A stretch of DNA of 62,855 bases, from IMG/VR virus record IMGVR_UViG_3300046543_000285, positions 1 to 62,855 of that record; one strand, 5' to 3'. Below the pieces are notes generated by a model. It was not told the DNA's origin. It did no database searches and saw only the letters and a list, made by a program, of their open reading frames with translations. Both the position numbers and the translations under genes were made by a program. The stretch comes from a virus. Below are positions 54,268-62,501 of the stretch, one piece after another (the first letter of the stretch is position 1; each line of letters starts with the position of its first letter).

Positions 54268-56177
54268 CAGTTTACCTTCCAAATCCAAGGGTCTCGAACA
54301 GCGACGAGACGGTATTCCACGAGGGCATCGACGGCTCTTCCGAAAGCCTTTTTTCGCGCCTCGTAAGACCGTGTGGCGTTCCGCGCGTAGAACTCACGGC
54401 GAAACACATCGATGGCAACGCCGCGTGTATTGCTAGGTAATTCGTCTACTGGAGGTAGCATTGCGCTCTCTGGCCCCGCTATGGTGTCAGTTAGTATTTC
54501 CAACGCAAAACCAGTTATTCCCCTTGGCTTCTCTTCCCTTGCGGGGGTGTTATTGGTGCCTTCCAGAAGCACCGGAACGAGGCTCTTGCGGCTTATGCCG
54601 ACTGGCACCTCGACCATCTCGAAGACCATCTCTGGCGCGCACTCGGCGTCCTTCTGGTCCTCGTTCTTGAGGGTCAGGCGTTTGCCGCTGGCGGTTACGC
54701 GGAAGGCGGCATCGACCGCTCCACGGATGGCGGATGTCCCGCGAAGTCCCCGTGTCTCGTCCTTGCCTTGGTGATGGATGGGGATGACGGCGCATGCCAA
54801 TTCGTCCCGCACCACGTCGCAGGCAGCGATGACGACGCCAACTTCCTTGGCTGAGTTCTCGTCGGCGCCGGCCATTGAACGCGCCAGGGTGTCCACGATC
54901 ACGGCGGCGATCGGCTCGTCTCCAACCGTGTCACGCACCAGCTTGACGAGGTAAGCGGCGGCGGCCGGATCGGTGAAATTGATGGCGCGAGGGATGACGT
55001 AGAACGGGATGTTGCTCGGGATTTGGTAGTGGGACCGCATTGCCTTCAGGCGGCTGCCAAGGCCACCGACGCCCTCCCCCGCTATGTAGACGATGCAGCC
55101 GCCACGAACCTTATGCCCGAACCAGCCCTTGTTCGCGGCCAAGTGGAGGCAGGCGGAGAGGACCAGAAATGTCTTGCCGCTCTTCGGCGGGCCGTAGACA
55201 ACGATCAGGCCACCAGCCGGGAACAGGCCGTCGATCAGGAACTCTGGGGGTGGTAGGCGCTCGACATCCTCAAGATGCAGGATAGCGGGACGCCCTTTTG
55301 GGGCTGTTTGTCCCGCTGGCTTAGCGGCGATGAAAGGGGGCAGCACGCCCTTAGCCAGCCGGCCCAGCGTATAGCGGCACTTGGCGCGCACTTCGGTGGC
55401 GCCGCGACCTGGCCGCGTGAAATCCACCTTGCGCGAGTATTGCGGCCAGACCGCCTCGAACAACTCATCTTCGGTCGGAGGGTGGCCGAGCGTGCGGCAC
55501 AGATCAGCCAGGACAGCCAGCACAGTATCCCGCATGTAAGTCTCGCGACCGTCCGTCACGACCGCCTGGGCGAGACCTAGGGGCCCAGCGTGGAGGGTGT
55601 GGACGATAGCGGTGTCACTCGCCGTGCCAGCCGGTAGCTCATCGCAGATCATCTGGACGACCCATACGGGGCACGGAGCTAGCGCCGTCTCCTCCGGGTG
55701 GTGATCGCAGTCCCACTCATAGCGCCGGGTGTTGGCGTGGATGCTGGGACAGGCCACGACGAAGCCGCCGTCCCCGCGCACGTCCATGCCGTCCCTCACC
55801 TTCTTGCGTGTAGGGACGGGGCGGCCAGGATGCTGAAGGAAGACGTGACAGCCGCCTGATGGGGTCAGGGCTTCTACGGTATGAGGGAGTGCGCCGTATT
55901 CGCGCTCCAGGGCGGCGCGGGTTTCGTGGCCCTCCTCGCCGTCGAAGTCGAGCACGATGGAGCCGGCGGCGGCGCCTTGCACGAGGCCGACGCCGTAGCC
56001 GCCGACCGAGAACCAGCCGTGGAGTTCGTCTTGGGTGGCGGGGGAGTCCTGATACTTAGCCCAGGCGATTGCCGGGAGTTTAGAGCGCGGTGAGACGGGC
56101 ACGACTGACCAGCCGAGGTCACGGTACTGGCGCGCGAGCCTTAGTGTCTCTGGCTCTGGTAGCGGCTGCGCACTCAT
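54267..56177 (-). CDS. Bifunctional primase-polymerase / RepA-like helicase, 636 aa
   Basis: Replication initiator enzyme. Residues 10-190 form a Prim-Pol (AEP) domain: WSVVPVSPRSKLPAI, the metal motif IVLDFDGEEG (Asp77, Asp79) and TPSGGCHVFLQ (Ser107, His111). Residues 310-520 form a RecA-like ATPase (AAA_25/RepA type): Walker A VVYGPPKSGKTFLVL (Lys335), Walker B AAVIVDTLARS, and CAVIPIHHQGKDETRGLRGT. A C-terminal winged-helix-like part (ARKKAFGRAVDALVEYRLVA) follows. It would prime and unwind DNA, probably at the adjacent repeat field. It heads the distal half of the leftward operon. Confidence 0.92.
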   Translation of the reverse strand: MSAQPLPEPETLRLARQYRDLGWSVVPVSPRSKLPAIAWAKYQDSPATQDELHGWFSVGGYGVGLVQGAAAGSIVLDFDGEEGHETRAALEREYGALPHTVEALTPSGGCHVFLQHPGRPVPTRKKVRDGMDVRGDGGFVVACPSIHANTRRYEWDCDHHPEETALAPCPVWVVQMICDELPAGTASDTAIVHTLHAGPLGLAQAVVTDGRETYMRDTVLAVLADLCRTLGHPPTEDELFEAVWPQYSRKVDFTRPGRGATEVRAKCRYTLGRLAKGVLPPFIAAKPAGQTAPKGRPAILHLEDVERLPPPEFLIDGLFPAGGLIVVYGPPKSGKTFLVLSACLHLAANKGWFGHKVRGGCIVYIAGEGVGGLGSRLKAMRSHYQIPSNIPFYVIPRAINFTDPAAAAYLVKLVRDTVGDEPIAAVIVDTLARSMAGADENSAKEVGVVIAACDVVRDELACAVIPIHHQGKDETRGLRGTSAIRGAVDAAFRVTASGKRLTLKNEDQKDAECAPEMVFEMVEVPVGISRKSLVPVLLEGTNNTPAREEKPRGITGFALEILTDTIAGPESAMLPPVDELPSNTRGVAIDVFRREFYARNATRSYEARKKAFGRAVDALVEYRLVAVRDPWIWKVN

Positions 56178-56241
56178 CGTACCGTTGCCATCGTCGGGTG
56201 TTTCCTAGCTCGGCACTTTGTCGGCGTTGTTCGTCGGCAGG

Positions 56242-56267
56242 CCCGCTCCTGCGTCAACAGGAGCGGG
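56242..56267. promoter_or_regulatory. Perfect 10-bp hairpin between SSB-like and primase genes
   Basis: CCCGCTCCTG-CGTCAA-CAGGAGCGGG in the 103-bp gap downstream of the SSB-like gene. On the minus strand no T-run follows, so it is more likely an attenuating or RNA-stabilising structure, or a protein site, than a simple terminator. Confidence 0.6.
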
Positions 56268-56280
56268 TTGCCCGTTCGTC

Positions 56281-56973
56281 TCAGTTCCAGTCGTCAGGCA
56301 TGCCGGCCGACTCTGGAGCGCGCACGGTTTGCGGTGGCTCAGCGGTCGCTGCGGGAGGTGGAGCAGGCGGCGGTGCGTGATGGGCACCATTAGCGCGGTT
56401 TGTCTTTGCGCCAGGCGTGGGGACCGTTCGTTCGCCCATCTCGGGCTTGCGATCGGTCCAGGCGACGATCTCAAAGACCGGCCCGTAGTTGGTCGTCTTG
56501 CCTTGCGGGCCGGTGGTAACGACAGCCGTGGTGCCTGTCAGCTTCACAACCGGGATTTTGCCGGCCGCAGCTTCGGGGGCCGCCTCGTAGCGCGTGTGCA
56601 AGTCGTCCACCGCGCTCAGCACACACTTAGCCGTGTGACTGAACTCGCGCAGACCATCGAGCACGTTGCCGAAGATACGCACGCGGAAGCCCTGCTTGTA
56701 ATCCTTACTTGGCTGCACCGGGAGCGGTTGACCGATCGGGACCAACTGGAAGTCGGGGCCGGTCGCGGCAAACACAATCCAGCCAACCTCGATGGTGCCG
56801 AAGTCAACAGCGAACGATGGCGGTGGAGAGGTGATATCAACGCGGTTGCTCTCCCACCCTCCGGTGGATACTTGCGCCCGTTCGACTTTGAACATGCGAC
56901 CGGCGCGTGCGTCGTAGATGGCGATCGGCAGGAAGTCCGCGCCGTTTGAGCCAGTGTTTAACCCTAGTGCCAT
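56281..56973 (-). CDS. SSB-like single-strand DNA-binding protein, 230 aa
   Basis: Start MALGLNTGSNGADF at 56973 with AAGGAA upstream. Residues 10-170 form a beta-rich domain with aromatic and basic strands (FLPIAIYDARAGRMFKVERA, GWIVFAATGPDFQLVP, GFRVRIFGNVLDGLREFSH). A Pro/Ala-rich linker follows, ending in an acidic tip (GMPDDWN) like the protein-docking tails of SSBs. It sits between recombination nucleases and the primase-helicase, so a replication SSB is the best reading. It is not a clear match to bacterial SSB. Confidence 0.6.
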   Translation of the reverse strand: MALGLNTGSNGADFLPIAIYDARAGRMFKVERAQVSTGGWESNRVDITSPPPSFAVDFGTIEVGWIVFAATGPDFQLVPIGQPLPVQPSKDYKQGFRVRIFGNVLDGLREFSHTAKCVLSAVDDLHTRYEAAPEAAAGKIPVVKLTGTTAVVTTGPQGKTTNYGPVFEIVAWTDRKPEMGERTVPTPGAKTNRANGAHHAPPPAPPPAATAEPPQTVRAPESAGMPDDWN

Positions 56974-57055
56974 TGTCTTCGTTCCTAAACTTTGCCGGCT
57001 GTTGGATGCGCCGCCGGTCATTCGCGCATTGGTGCCAGCATCGCTGGCAGGCAAT

Positions 57056-57316
57056 TCATTCAGGCTCTCTGAAGTGCTCCGCAACGCGGGCTTCTTCGGG
57101 GTCTGTAAGCGGCCCACAGAAACGCTCGACGGCTGGTGGCGCCAGGATACAATCAAAGCGGTTGCACCAGTCGCGGAACTGCCACCACCATTGACATTGC
57201 CTGCGGCCTGACTCTATTCGGTAGACCAATCCAGATTCATCTATCCTGCAAATGTAGCGCCATTGGCTACCGGGCTTCGTTGGTATCCACGTTTGTCCAG
57301 CCGCTAGTGGGGTCAT
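57056..57316 (-). CDS. Hypothetical protein, 86 aa
   Basis: Start MTPLAAGQTWIPTKPGSQWR at 57316, overlapping the nuclease stop (ATGA). A Trp-rich small beta domain (QWRYICRIDESGLVYRIESG, CQWWWQFRDWCNRF). The C-terminal DPEEARVAEHF resembles the end of the methyltransferase at 58610-59806 (DPEEARIADLF), suggesting a shared short docking tail. Unrecognised. Confidence 0.6.
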   Translation of the reverse strand: MTPLAAGQTWIPTKPGSQWRYICRIDESGLVYRIESGRRQCQWWWQFRDWCNRFDCILAPPAVERFCGPLTDPEEARVAEHFREPE

Positions 57317-58062
57317 AGCCCGAACACCTCGCGACACGTCGCGCGCGCCGTTGCATCGGAATAGTAAAAGCTATCCACATCGGGACACACGATCCCAGCG
57401 AGGAACGTCGGATCGTCCGACAGCGCCAGGAAACGCTCCAACCGCTGTGCGATGTTGATAAGGTCCGCGATGTGCTGGGCGCAATCGTTGACTAGGTAGA
57501 CTTCGCCCTTGGACGGCGTGAAATAGGCAACTCGTGCCGCATGGTTGGTGCCGTAGGTGTATAACGAAACCTGTCGCGCATGCGCCCTGCTTGGTTCAGA
57601 CGGGAGACGATGCGTCGTCTTGATGTCTACCGTGGCGCCATGTTGCTCATAGTGCAGATCAAGGTATCCTACCCATGGGATGGGCACCCCTGGCAGCAGG
57701 ACATCGACACGCCCCTGTGTGATGGATGGAATGCCACGAGGACGCAGCTTGTCGAGCCCTTGCTTAACCATGCCGGGAATGCCTTCGCGTTCCTTGGCGC
57801 GACGCGGATCGCCAGACAGCGCGGTGAGTTTGTCGAACTCGGCAACGGCATAGTTTTCACAGTCCAGAACGTAATGCGTGGGGTTCATCAGCCCCATGAC
57901 AATGCCAGCCTCTACCGCCGTCCCACGATGCGCTGCTGCACCCACAGGGGCGCGACGCTTCATGAGGCGCTCTGCCACGAACAGCGCCGGCTCGGCGGCG
58001 AACAGTCCGACCGATGAAACGGAAAGATGGTCGATGCCGTGGCGTGCGAAGGAGGATGTCAT
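57313..58062 (-). CDS. PD-(D/E)XK nuclease (RecB/Cas4-type), 249 aa
   Basis: Exonuclease-type fold: an N-terminal HRGTAVEAG helix (His45, Glu51), the strand GYLDLHYEQHGATVDIKTTH with the catalytic set Asp135, Asp146 and Lys148, and the HARQVSLYTYG helix (Gln164, Tyr168) characteristic of RecB/Cas4-like nucleases. It probably resects DNA ends in phage recombination together with the SSB-like protein. The start at 58062 is set by the ATGA overlap. Confidence 0.8.
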   Translation of the reverse strand: MTSSFARHGIDHLSVSSVGLFAAEPALFVAERLMKRRAPVGAAAHRGTAVEAGIVMGLMNPTHYVLDCENYAVAEFDKLTALSGDPRRAKEREGIPGMVKQGLDKLRPRGIPSITQGRVDVLLPGVPIPWVGYLDLHYEQHGATVDIKTTHRLPSEPSRAHARQVSLYTYGTNHAARVAYFTPSKGEVYLVNDCAQHIADLINIAQRLERFLALSDDPTFLAGIVCPDVDSFYYSDATARATCREVFGL

Positions 58063-58613
58063 GCTAATGCCTTTTGAGTCTTGGCCCATTGCCGCAAGCG
58101 GGATGGTGTTGGGGCGCGGGAGGGCTGCTTGTAGAGCGCGGGAGCGGCGCTGCGTTTTGCTTCGGCGCGGACTTCTTGCTTCCGGATATCCGCAGCCACC
58201 AACTCATCCTCGTGCTGCGCCACATACTGCCAGTTACGCTGGAGTGGGACGCCAAGCGACAGCGCCATAGTGGCAAACGTATAGACGCTGTTAGCCCATG
58301 TCGCAGGATGACCGAGGCCTGTCAGGGATTGGAGGATGCGATACTGCTCGCCCTTCTCATCAATCGACACGCCAGGCGCCTTCAATTCACACCGGAATGT
58401 GCGGCCCTTGGGCAACGCTATCTCCAGATCTGGCCAACCGTGCCTTAGCCCCCTCGCCGCTTCCCCGATGTGCTCCAGCGCGGATCTCGCGCGTCCTCTA
58501 TCGTGACAGGCGGCTTCATAGGGACCGTCAATGGCGCGCTTGCAGAAGCGGAGGACCCCTCTCTGGAGAGCCCATTCTGGCTGCGTCTGGATGCGCTTGG
58601 GGGCGTCGGTCAT
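58059..58613 (-). CDS. VRR-NUC nuclease, 184 aa
   Basis: Residues 56-110 match the VRR-NUC fold: GWPDLEIALPKGRTFRCELK (Asp62, Glu76, Lys78), then Q90 in KGEQYRILQSLTGLGHPATW. These small nucleases cut branched or structured DNA and are common in phage replication modules. The N-terminal 50 residues and the basic C-terminus (RAEAKRSAAPALYKQPSRAP) may bind DNA. ATGA-coupled on both sides. Confidence 0.85.
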   Translation of the reverse strand: MTDAPKRIQTQPEWALQRGVLRFCKRAIDGPYEAACHDRGRARSALEHIGEAARGLRHGWPDLEIALPKGRTFRCELKAPGVSIDEKGEQYRILQSLTGLGHPATWANSVYTFATMALSLGVPLQRNWQYVAQHEDELVAADIRKQEVRAEAKRSAAPALYKQPSRAPTPSRLRQWAKTQKALA

Positions 58614-59806
58614 GCTGCCTCCGGTGAGGCGAACAGGTCAGCGATGCGCGCTTCCTCTGGATCAGTGGCGGCAGGCGTGTCCACGAACAGCGGCGCATCG
58701 TCTCGGCAGCGCTGCATCGCCATCTCGGTGTAGGCGGTGTTTAGCTCGATCCCGATCGCATCGCGCTGGAGTCTATCGGCCACGAGGAGCGTCGTGCCTG
58801 CGCCAGCGAACGGGTCCAGCACCGTGCAGGGGGTAACGTCGGCGTTGCATGAGCAGGAGGGGAGCCAGCCAGTGGTGGTGCGTGGGTTTTCCTCCAGCCA
58901 ACGCTGATGCACTGAGCCACCGAGATTATTACCGATGCCACCGTGAGCCTTAGCAGCGTTCGCTAAGTGCTTCGGATACTCGCGATCTGACACTACCCGA
59001 ACCCACGGCTTGCCGCACTGGCTGCAACAGCCGCGCTCCGACGAGCCAGCACGAATGCACCGCTCAACGACTGCCGCAGGCATGGTGGCAAAGTGACTTC
59101 CAGGGAACGGCGCCGTGGCGATCGTCCAAACGTTGCGAAGATTGCGCGTGCCGTTCGTCTCCCGAAACCCGCGAGGAGCCTGCAACGACAGCTTCCCGCT
59201 ATTCGGCGCATCACCTGTGAAAGCGTAGTTGTAGCGGCTCGCACTCTCCGGAACGCCATCCTCCCGAACCGCATCCGCATCGTACCAGTAACGAGCGCTT
59301 TTCGTAATGAGAAACACATGCTCGTGCGCGTTCGTAGGGCGGTCCCGGCAACTCTCCGGCATCGGGTTCGGCTTGTGCCATATGATGTCAGATCGTAACC
59401 ACCACCCATCCGCCTGCAACGCCAGCGCCAGCCGCGCCGGCATCATTAGAAGGTCTTTTTCTTTTAGACCGTCCCAACCTCGACCACCACTGTCTGGCGC
59501 CGGTTTACCGTTCATCTTGCCTTTATGCACGGTCTGCGCCGGTCCTTTAGAAACACGGAAGTTATTGTAAGAATCTCCCATATTCACCCAGCACGTCCCA
59601 TCCGGGCGCAGCACACGCTTAACCTCGCGGAACACCGCAACCATCGTCGCCAGATACTCGTCGGGCGTTGCCTCCAGCCCGATCTGGCCAGCGCAGCCGT
59701 AATCCCGCAGCCCGTAATATGGCGGCGAGGTCACCACGCACTGCACGCTGTCGGCTGGCAGCGTAACCAGCACGTCACGACAGTCGCCTGGAAGTAGCCG
59801 GATCAT
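58610..59806 (-). CDS. DNA methyltransferase, N4-cytosine/N6-adenine beta-class, 398 aa
   Basis: The catalytic motif IV TSPPYYGLRDYG (residues 26-37) comes before the SAM-binding motif I DPFAGAGTT (331-339), the beta-class order. The target-recognition part lies between them and includes HEHVFLITKS. A CCSQCGK...CSC cluster may bind zinc. No restriction enzyme is adjacent, so it probably protects phage DNA. SPPY occurs in both N4C and N6A enzymes, so the modified base is open. Start MIRLLPGDCRD at 59806, coupled to the upstream stop. Confidence 0.9.
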   Translation of the reverse strand: MIRLLPGDCRDVLVTLPADSVQCVVTSPPYYGLRDYGCAGQIGLEATPDEYLATMVAVFREVKRVLRPDGTCWVNMGDSYNNFRVSKGPAQTVHKGKMNGKPAPDSGGRGWDGLKEKDLLMMPARLALALQADGWWLRSDIIWHKPNPMPESCRDRPTNAHEHVFLITKSARYWYDADAVREDGVPESASRYNYAFTGDAPNSGKLSLQAPRGFRETNGTRNLRNVWTIATAPFPGSHFATMPAAVVERCIRAGSSERGCCSQCGKPWVRVVSDREYPKHLANAAKAHGGIGNNLGGSVHQRWLEENPRTTTGWLPSCSCNADVTPCTVLDPFAGAGTTLLVADRLQRDAIGIELNTAYTEMAMQRCRDDAPLFVDTPAATDPEEARIADLFASPEAA

Positions 59807-60147
59807 GTCGCGCTCGCAGCTACAAAACACCGCACGCCTGCCGCGTACCAGCAAAGCACAGCTTCAGCCGTGGGGTTATCATGACGATGCAGCACCGCTT
59901 CATCCGGCACCTGAACCCAGGCATTCGGCGCCCGATCGGGGAATGTCTTGGTATCAACCCAGGCCCACCAATGACCATCGCCACGTATTTCAGCCTGGAC
60001 GTTGCGGCAGTCAGCCATATCACAGCACGAGGCTTGGCTTCCTGGCGCATTAAGTGAGTGGAACCATGGAGCTAGCGAGCCATCACTACCCGGAGGCGGC
60101 GCAGCATAGGCCGGCGAGACCAGTAGCAAGAGAAATAACCGCCTCAT
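59803..60147 (-). CDS. Secreted small protein, 114 aa
   Basis: A short signal peptide (MRRLFLLLLVSPAYA) is followed by a mature part with SCCDMADCRNVQAEIRGDGH, WWAWVDTKTFPDRAPNAWVQ and CWYAAGVRCF, four or five Cys that may form disulfides in the periplasm. It is placed between the two DNA methyltransferase genes, an odd location for an exported protein. Similar CCD..DCR proteins occur in alphaproteobacterial genomes. Function unknown. Confidence 0.65.
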   Translation of the reverse strand: MRRLFLLLLVSPAYAAPPPGSDGSLAPWFHSLNAPGSQASCCDMADCRNVQAEIRGDGHWWAWVDTKTFPDRAPNAWVQVPDEAVLHRHDNPTAEAVLCWYAAGVRCFVAASAT

Positions 60148-61262
60148 CGCCGCACCATCACCAGCGCATCCTCACGCACCATCCGCCGCACGATCCACCT
60201 GACGACTGGGATGGCAAAAGCGTTACCAAGGGCTTTATATCTGTTCCCATCCGCTGCGGGCTTTCCGCGATACACCACGTCCGTCCAGTCGTCAGGGAAG
60301 CCCTGGAGGCGCTCGCACTCGCGCGGGGTTAGACGGCGCACGCTGGAGGCTGTGGCAACGCCATTGTGCCGCCTGCTGCCGTTGTTGCTGTCGAGCGTTG
60401 CGTGCGTCTCGTGCTGGCGAAAGCCGGATTGCGACTGCTGGAAAGCATACGTCTGCTGCTTCGCCCCCGGTTCAGCGGCGATCGCGCCAGCCACGTCCAT
60501 GCAGCGCACCTCGTCGCGCTGGTTCTGCGCGAAGGCGATCGGGTTCTGCGCCCCCATTGACGGACATATTTCTGTCGAACTGGCATATTGCGTCCCACTA
60601 AGATTTGCCGGGAACGCAATCAGTCCTCCGTCGCAGTCGAAGTCGGTGCCGAGGCCGCCGCCTGCTGAAGCGCGGCTTGCAAGTGTGGGGGCAGTTGTTT
60701 TCCCCGCTTCTCGGCTCGGCGCAGGATGCCCGCGCAGGCTCGCTGGCTCAAAAAGTACCGCTGCGGCACGTCGCCAGTCTCCAAGATAGCCGACAACGAA
60801 CACACGCTTGCGTCGCTGGGCCAGTCCGAAATACTGAGCGTCCAGAACTCGGTAAGCGAACCCATACCCGAGTTCGCCCAACCCTCCGAGGAAGGCGCCA
60901 AAGTCCCGTCCTCCAGACGACGACAGGACGCCGGGGACGTTCTCCCAAAGAATCCAACGGGCGCGCAGCCGATCAGCCAGTCGCAGAAATTCAAGGGCCA
61001 AGTTGCCGCGTGCGTCGGCCATGCCTCCTCGCAATCCGGCGATTGAGAACGACTGGCAGGGCGTACCTCCGACAAGAACGTCAACTGGCCCATCGCTGGT
61101 GATCTTCGTGAAGTCATGATGGACCTTCAAGGCTGGGAACCGATGCGCCAGTACGGCGCGCGCGAATGGATCGATCTCGGCGGCGAACGCATGTTCAGCG
61201 ATGCCAGCGAACGCCAGTTCCGCACCACCTATGCCCGAGCAGACTGAAGCGACACGCATCAT
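60144..61262 (-). CDS. C5-cytosine DNA methyltransferase (Dcm-like), 372 aa
   Basis: All main motifs are present: I SVCSGIGGAELAF, IV GGTPCQSFS (nucleophile Cys69), VI ENVPG, VIII AQRRKRVFVVG, and IX/X RRLTPRECERLQGFPDDW with KALGNAFAIPVVRW. The target domain lies between 170 and 310. It probably masks host restriction sites. It starts at ATGATG overlapping the upstream stop. Confidence 0.95.
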   Translation of the reverse strand: MMRVASVCSGIGGAELAFAGIAEHAFAAEIDPFARAVLAHRFPALKVHHDFTKITSDGPVDVLVGGTPCQSFSIAGLRGGMADARGNLALEFLRLADRLRARWILWENVPGVLSSSGGRDFGAFLGGLGELGYGFAYRVLDAQYFGLAQRRKRVFVVGYLGDWRRAAAVLFEPASLRGHPAPSREAGKTTAPTLASRASAGGGLGTDFDCDGGLIAFPANLSGTQYASSTEICPSMGAQNPIAFAQNQRDEVRCMDVAGAIAAEPGAKQQTYAFQQSQSGFRQHETHATLDSNNGSRRHNGVATASSVRRLTPRECERLQGFPDDWTDVVYRGKPAADGNRYKALGNAFAIPVVRWIVRRMVREDALVMVRR

Positions 61263-61564
61263 GCGCGCGCCGCAACCCGTTCCATCGCCGCTTGGCCAAG
61301 CGCGGTATCGACGTAATTACCCAACGCTTGCTCAAGCTTCTCGGTCTCCAACTCGACGTTCTGCCGGAACTCACGCTTTTCTATCGCCTCGAACGTGCGC
61401 TTGGCCGCAGTATGAACGGCAGCAATTTCCACCTTAGACAAACCGGATGACTTCTTAAGCTCGACGCCAAACTCCTTAATGTCCTCAAGGATATTGCGTT
61501 TCGCTTCCAGCAGGTCGATTTCGCGTCGGACGAAGTTAGCCTTGATCGCGTCGCTGTTGGTCAT
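61259..61564 (-). CDS. GapR-like nucleoid protein, 101 aa
   Basis: The central part VRREIDLLEAKRNILEDIKE, FGVELKKSSGLSKVEIAAVH and then EKREFRQNVELETEKLEQAL reproduces the layout of GapR/DUF2312: a coiled-coil helix, a basic segment with V.I...., and a second acidic helix ending in a LEQALG-type motif. GapR is an alphaproteobacterial protein that clamps overtwisted DNA during replication. The match is by pattern only. It lies in the replication/modification operon. Confidence 0.6.
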   Translation of the reverse strand: MTNSDAIKANFVRREIDLLEAKRNILEDIKEFGVELKKSSGLSKVEIAAVHTAAKRTFEAIEKREFRQNVELETEKLEQALGNYVDTALGQAAMERVAARA

Positions 61565-61860
61565 GTCTGATCCCCTATCATCACCATAAGCTGCTGGTGT
61601 GTGGCGTTAGCCCGTATGGCATGATGCAGCGCAGCGATGTGTGCGTTCTCACGACCGCTAAGAAGGTAATCGCTACTCACTTTGAGAAGCCTTGCGAGGT
61701 CTGTAATGCGGTCGCGATCAGGGGCAGAATTGGATGCCTCCCATTGGGCGACAGCATGACGCGAAACACCAAGCCGCTGGCCGACAAGCTTCTGCGTGAA
61801 CCCGCGCGCCAAGCGTAATCGGCGCAGCCGTTCAGCAAAGAACTCATTGCCGCCGCTCAT
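61561..61860 (-). CDS. XRE-family HTH regulator, about 99 aa
   Basis: FAERLRRLRLARGFTQKLVG then QRLGVSRHAVAQWEASNSAP is a textbook XRE helix-turn-helix with ITDLARLLKVSSDYLLSG after it. The C-terminal helix may dimerise. A GTG at 61872 is an alternative start; neither has a well-spaced ribosome site. It overlaps the GcrA-like gene. It may time expression of the replication or methyltransferase genes. Confidence 0.85.
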   Translation of the reverse strand: MSGGNEFFAERLRRLRLARGFTQKLVGQRLGVSRHAVAQWEASNSAPDRDRITDLARLLKVSSDYLLSGRENAHIAALHHAIRANATHQQLMVMIGDQT

Positions 61861-62143
61861 GCTCCTGCCCACTCATCTGGCCGGATGCGAAAGATCGGCG
61901 CTGTGGCGCGCTCTGCACGGGCGGCCTTGATCTCTGCGCGCAACGCGTCACAGGCGGCCTGATGCTTTCCCGGATTGGGGAAGGACGCGGCGCAAGCCCA
62001 AGTCTGCGGCATTTACTGATGGCAGAGTTCTTTCCGCAGCCTAGCTTGTAGCCAATCTCTCCAAACGACAACCCAGCATCATGCATCTTGCGAAGCCGTT
62101 CTTCAGCGCCTGGGTTATTCGCCCAAAATCCAACGATGCTCAT
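61844..62143 (-). CDS. GcrA-like regulator, 99 aa
   Basis: The N-terminal half EERLRKMHDAGLSFGEIGYK then LGCGKNSAISKCRRLGL has the signature of the GcrA DNA-binding domain (W..LW..GLSA.QIA..LG.....AVIGK.HRLGL). GcrA is an alphaproteobacterial sigma70-associated regulator acting at methylated promoters. The C-terminal part is basic and disordered and lacks an obvious sigma-interaction domain. Phage homologues could redirect host RNA polymerase. Start at 62143 coupled by ATGA to the next gene. Confidence 0.8.
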   Translation of the reverse strand: MSIVGFWANNPGAEERLRKMHDAGLSFGEIGYKLGCGKNSAISKCRRLGLAPRPSPIRESIRPPVTRCAQRSRPPVQSAPQRRSFASGQMSGQEHERRQ

Positions 62144-62406
62144 GACGTGACTTTCGGTGGCAGTCCGTTATGTAAATTACTTTTCACGAACCATGTCGGC
62201 TCGTGGCCGCTTCTGTTGTGATTAAAATTCCGCTCGACCGTGCATTTGACTTGTGAAAAGCCACGATCGGCCCAGAACTTTTCAATATCAGCGGCAAGTT
62301 GCATGGCGCCATCATGCGATTCCAACTTACGGCCGACAGCCGGCTTGGGCGATACAAAGTGGCGGCGTGGGTTATAGCGGAGGAGAGCGTCGTCGCTCAC
62401 GGCCAT
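62140..62406 (-). CDS. Hypothetical protein, 88 aa
   Basis: The segment QLAADIEKFWADRGFSQVKC and later PTWFVKSNLHNGLP matches a motif I recall from short hypothetical proteins of alphaproteobacteria and their phages (helix with W..RG, then strand W.V.S....GLP). The N-terminus MAVSDDALLRYNPRRHFVSP is basic. Coupled to the GcrA-like gene. Function unknown. Confidence 0.65.
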   Translation of the reverse strand: MAVSDDALLRYNPRRHFVSPKPAVGRKLESHDGAMQLAADIEKFWADRGFSQVKCTVERNFNHNRSGHEPTWFVKSNLHNGLPPKVTS

Positions 62407-62501
62407 GTTCTCCGCAACAGCCGGTTAACCCGCCGCACTGCTCGGCGCGTTTCCCATCTACGAACAGCGCGAGAGATCATGCGGTTTATAGTCGCTGTCA
62501 T
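62397..62501 (-). CDS. Very basic small protein, 34 aa
   Basis: ATG 62501 overlaps the stop of the junction-spanning gene (ATGA) and its own stop overlaps the next gene. Eleven of 34 residues are Arg (MTATINRMISRAVRRWETRR and AVRRVNRLLRRTWP). The peptide could form an amphipathic RNA- or membrane-binding helix. Arg-rich peptides in this position recall N-type antiterminators, but nothing more specific is seen. Confidence 0.5.
   Translation of the reverse strand: MTATINRMISRAVRRWETRRAVRRVNRLLRRTWP

Noticed and set aside
58610-59806. CcrM-type (GANTC) methyltransferase
   Set aside because: The motif order and TSPPY/DPFAGAGTT fit a beta-class enzyme, but the C-terminal region typical of CcrM is not evident, so the specific name is not used.
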